Shown here piece after piece: positions 6,014 through 7,531 of a stretch of 7,531 bases of DNA (its first letter is position 1; each line of letters starts with the position of its first letter). A model generated the notes under the pieces. It worked only from the letters and a program-made list of their open reading frames with translations. It did no database searches and was not told where the DNA came from. This stretch comes from CAZDDA01 sp964568045 (GTDB taxonomy: Bacteria > Bipolaricaulota > Bipolaricaulia > UBA7950 > UBA9294), in assembly GCA_964568045.1 (NCBI GenBank), contig CAZMOL010000072.1:1-7531 (forward strand), given 5' to 3'. The position numbers and the translations under genes were made by a program.

Positions 6014-6646
6014 CTACGAGGTGTGAAGCGCCGCGTTGGGTGAGCGCAGCCGACGGACGAGTTCCTTGAGCATTCCGAGCGCCACGCCCGGGCAGGATTC
6101 GATGATAGTGTTCATCCCCCACTGGGTGATGACAAGACAGGACGTGTCCGTTACCGCTACCACATCGGTCGTTCCCGACTCTCCATCGATGCACGCCAGT
6201 TCACCGAAGAAGTCGCCGGCTTCCAGTTCGCCCAGCTTCTCGGTCTCTTTCACGACCTCGGCCTTCCCCTCAAGGATAAGATAGAATCCGATGCCCTCCT
6301 TGCCTTGTTCCACGATCTTCGCGCCCGCTTCAACCGTCTTCTGAATAGTCGACTTGAGCATCGCCTCAAGGGTTTCCCCGCTTATCTGAGCGAAGATCGG
6401 CGTACGCCTGAGAAGGGAGATGACCTGTTGGGTGTCCGTCGTCCTCCGAACATTCTTCTTGTCGATGAGATCCATTTCACCCATTTCGCCGCCCTGACGG
6501 CCAACGGCCGCGCCGAGGAGGCCCGCCCGCATCTGGAGATCGCCCATCAGGCGGTCATCGAGAGATCGGAGGCAATCTAGGATGAGGCGTTCCGTGAGAG
6601 TTCTCTTGCCGCGTATGAGGAAATCCTGGCTGCGTAGGAAGAGCAC
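6014..6646 (-). CDS. Cyclic-nucleotide-binding-domain protein lacking the phosphate-binding arginine
   Basis: A 210-residue protein on the minus strand. Residues about 78-202 form a cNMP-binding (Crp/PKA regulatory-like) domain: LLRRTPIFAQIS opening helix, GFYLILEGKAEVVKE (120-134) and GDFFGELACIDGESGTTDVVA (144-164). The phosphate-cassette Glu149 is kept, but the arginine that should follow 9-10 residues later is Gly158 or Thr159, so normal cAMP or cGMP binding is doubtful. There is no DNA-binding domain after it, so it is not a Crp-type regulator; it could be a stand-alone sensor or scaffold. Residues 1-65 are unrecognised and partly helical. GTG 6646 is chosen because a GAGGTGA site precedes it by 6 bases and the codons of the extension prefer G or C in the third position, as expected for coding DNA here. 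ATG 6484 would give a 156-residue protein. It faces the I42 gene tail to tail and lies 169 bp downstream of the acetyltransferase gene. Confidence 0.8.
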   Translation of the reverse strand: MLFLRSQDFLIRGKRTLTERLILDCLRSLDDRLMGDLQMRAGLLGAAVGRQGGEMGEMDLIDKKNVRRTTDTQQVISLLRRTPIFAQISGETLEAMLKSTIQKTVEAGAKIVEQGKEGIGFYLILEGKAEVVKETEKLGELEAGDFFGELACIDGESGTTDVVAVTDTSCLVITQWGMNTIIESCPGVALGMLKELVRRLRSPNAALHTS

Positions 6647-6652
6647 CGGGCG

Positions 6653-6659
6653 TCACCTC
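6653..6659 (-). promoter_or_regulatory. Shine-Dalgarno site for the long form of the cNMP-domain protein
   Basis: Read on the minus strand this is GAGGTGA, 6 bases before GTG 6646. The in-frame ATGs at 6484 and 6475 have only weak GGCGG- or GGGTGA-like purine runs upstream, so this site favours the longer protein. Confidence 0.5.
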
Positions 6660-6815
6660 GCCGTTCATGTACCGCCACGGAAGCCGCTCGGGCACGTCCT
6701 GATACGATGCTGATAAGGCAAGCCCCCGTTCTCTGTGGAGGATGAGTAAGCCCAGCGTAGACGAACAGGATCGACGCCGGAATTGGAGCCCCGCAAAACA
6801 GTCTCTGTGGACCAC

Positions 6816-7355
6816 CTACGACGGGCCTGTCGTCCGACCAGAAGAAAGACGCTTTCGCAGAACGACAAGCTCCGTTCCGTGTTGCCTCACTCTCTCATCG
6901 ATCATCGCGTCGTTGTAGATCGCCTCCGCCTCGATCTCGGAATAACCAAGCCGTCTGTAGAAATCAATCGCCCACGCTGCTTTGGGATCGGTCCACAGGA
7001 CGATCTCACGAATTCCCTGAGCCTTGGCACACCTTTCGATGTGGGCTAGCAGTGCTGCTCCAATGCCCCGTCGCTGAAAGCCGGGCAGCACGTACACTCT
7101 GTCTACGACACCGATCCCGAAGCATCTTGCCTCGAACGCCGCCACGCCAACGATCTTTTCTCTCAGCTCATAGACAGTGAAGGCCTTGCGCTGCGATTCC
7201 TCTGCCAGGTCTTCAGCGCTCAGATAGGGTTCTCGGAAAGCATCAGCCGGCACGATCGCTTCATAGAAGGCCTTGTTGGTGATGTTGAGGATTTCAAGGA
7301 CGAGGTCGAGATCCTTCTTGTCGGCCGCCCTGATCCCACTCTCGGTATCCGCCAT
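6816..7355 (-). CDS. GNAT family N-acetyltransferase
   Basis: A 179-residue cytoplasmic acetyltransferase of the Gcn5-related fold, transferring an acetyl group from acetyl-CoA to an amine that cannot be identified here. Seen in order: N-terminal IRAADKKDLDLVLEI (8-22), central strands around KIVGVAAFEARCFGIGVVDRVYVLPGF (68-93), the acetyl-CoA pyrophosphate-binding motif QRRGIGAALL (94-103, the QxxGxG/A signature), and motif B, AAWAIDFYRRLGYSE (126-140), typical of the family. ATG 7355 is preferred because an AAGAAGG run precedes it; the GTG at 7376 would add seven residues and lacks a clear ribosome-binding site. The cNMP-domain gene lies 169 bp downstream on the same strand; that gap contains nothing recognisable, so co-transcription is possible but not shown. 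Confidence 0.9.
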   Translation of the reverse strand: MADTESGIRAADKKDLDLVLEILNITNKAFYEAIVPADAFREPYLSAEDLAEESQRKAFTVYELREKIVGVAAFEARCFGIGVVDRVYVLPGFQRRGIGAALLAHIERCAKAQGIREIVLWTDPKAAWAIDFYRRLGYSEIEAEAIYNDAMIDERVRQHGTELVVLRKRLSSGRTTGPS

Positions 7356-7472
7356 TCTTACCTTCTTCACCAACACGTCGATTCACGCCCCACAAACCGG
7401 TTTCTGCTCTTCGGATAGACAATCGTAGCGAAACGAAACGTGCACGACCAGAGCCTAAAAAACCTTTCGGCC

Positions 7473-7531
7473 ATGTGTGTGAAGACCAGGACGACGTGTC
7501 CCACCTGCAAATCGGCTGGATACGTCTTCTA
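7473..7531 (+). CDS. Possible start of a zinc-ribbon-like gene, cut off by the window end
   Basis: An open frame starts at ATG 7473 and runs off the window edge after 19 residues. It includes a TCPTCKSAGY stretch, a CXXC knuckle typical of zinc ribbons. No Shine-Dalgarno site precedes the ATG; the frame is open back to about 7419. It would be divergent from the acetyltransferase gene. The piece is too short to be confident that it is coding. Confidence 0.25.
   Translation, partial: MCVKTRTTCPTCKSAGYVF

Noticed and set aside
6555..6815. An 86-codon minus-strand frame between the acetyltransferase and cNMP-domain genes
   Set aside because: It overlaps the N-terminal part of the cNMP-domain gene in another frame, has no recognisable domain, and the product looks random.

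Overview
The window looks like chromosomal DNA of an anaerobic or facultatively anaerobic bacterium of moderately high G+C. The clearest lifestyle marker is a complete hybrid-cluster protein (Hcp) of the strict-anaerobe type (CX2CX8CX5C N-terminal cluster motif, two helical-bundle repeats), next to a ferredoxin-type protein and an Rrf2-type regulator. Purine-rich Shine-Dalgarno sites and a textbook sigma70-type promoter also indicate a bacterium. I cannot assign a phylum from the sequence alone. No rRNA, tRNA, CRISPR array, transposase or phage gene is visible.

Layout, left to right. A membrane-anchored transglutaminase-like protein (132-926, +) comes first. Then a compact four-gene unit on the + strand starts at a consensus promoter (950-977), whose -10 box lies inside a 30-bp near-perfect palindrome (962-991). 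The unit encodes an Rrf2 regulator (1037-1471), a ferredoxin-like protein with a cysteine-rich C-terminal half (1461-2210), a 76-residue zinc-ribbon-like protein (2207-2437) and Hcp (2440-4083). The genes overlap or nearly touch (11 bp overlap, 4 bp overlap, 2 bp gap), so they are probably co-transcribed and translationally coupled. After a 330-bp non-coding gap with an inverted-repeat element come a zinc-dependent alcohol dehydrogenase (4414-5448, +) and a chagasin-like (I42) lipoprotein (5480-5872, +). The right end carries two genes on the minus strand: a cyclic-nucleotide-binding-domain protein (6646 down to 6014) and a GNAT acetyltransferase (7355 down to 6816).

How the parts fit. The central operon reads as a self-regulated redox or nitrosative-stress module. 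An Rrf2 protein with three cysteines suited to an Fe-S cluster would sit on the palindrome over its own promoter and release it when its cluster is damaged. That would allow production of Hcp (a nitric oxide/hydroxylamine reductase family) and two companion iron- or zinc-binding proteins that may pass electrons to it or help maintain it. The two companion proteins are the least understood parts of the window. The flanking genes show no clear functional link to this module.
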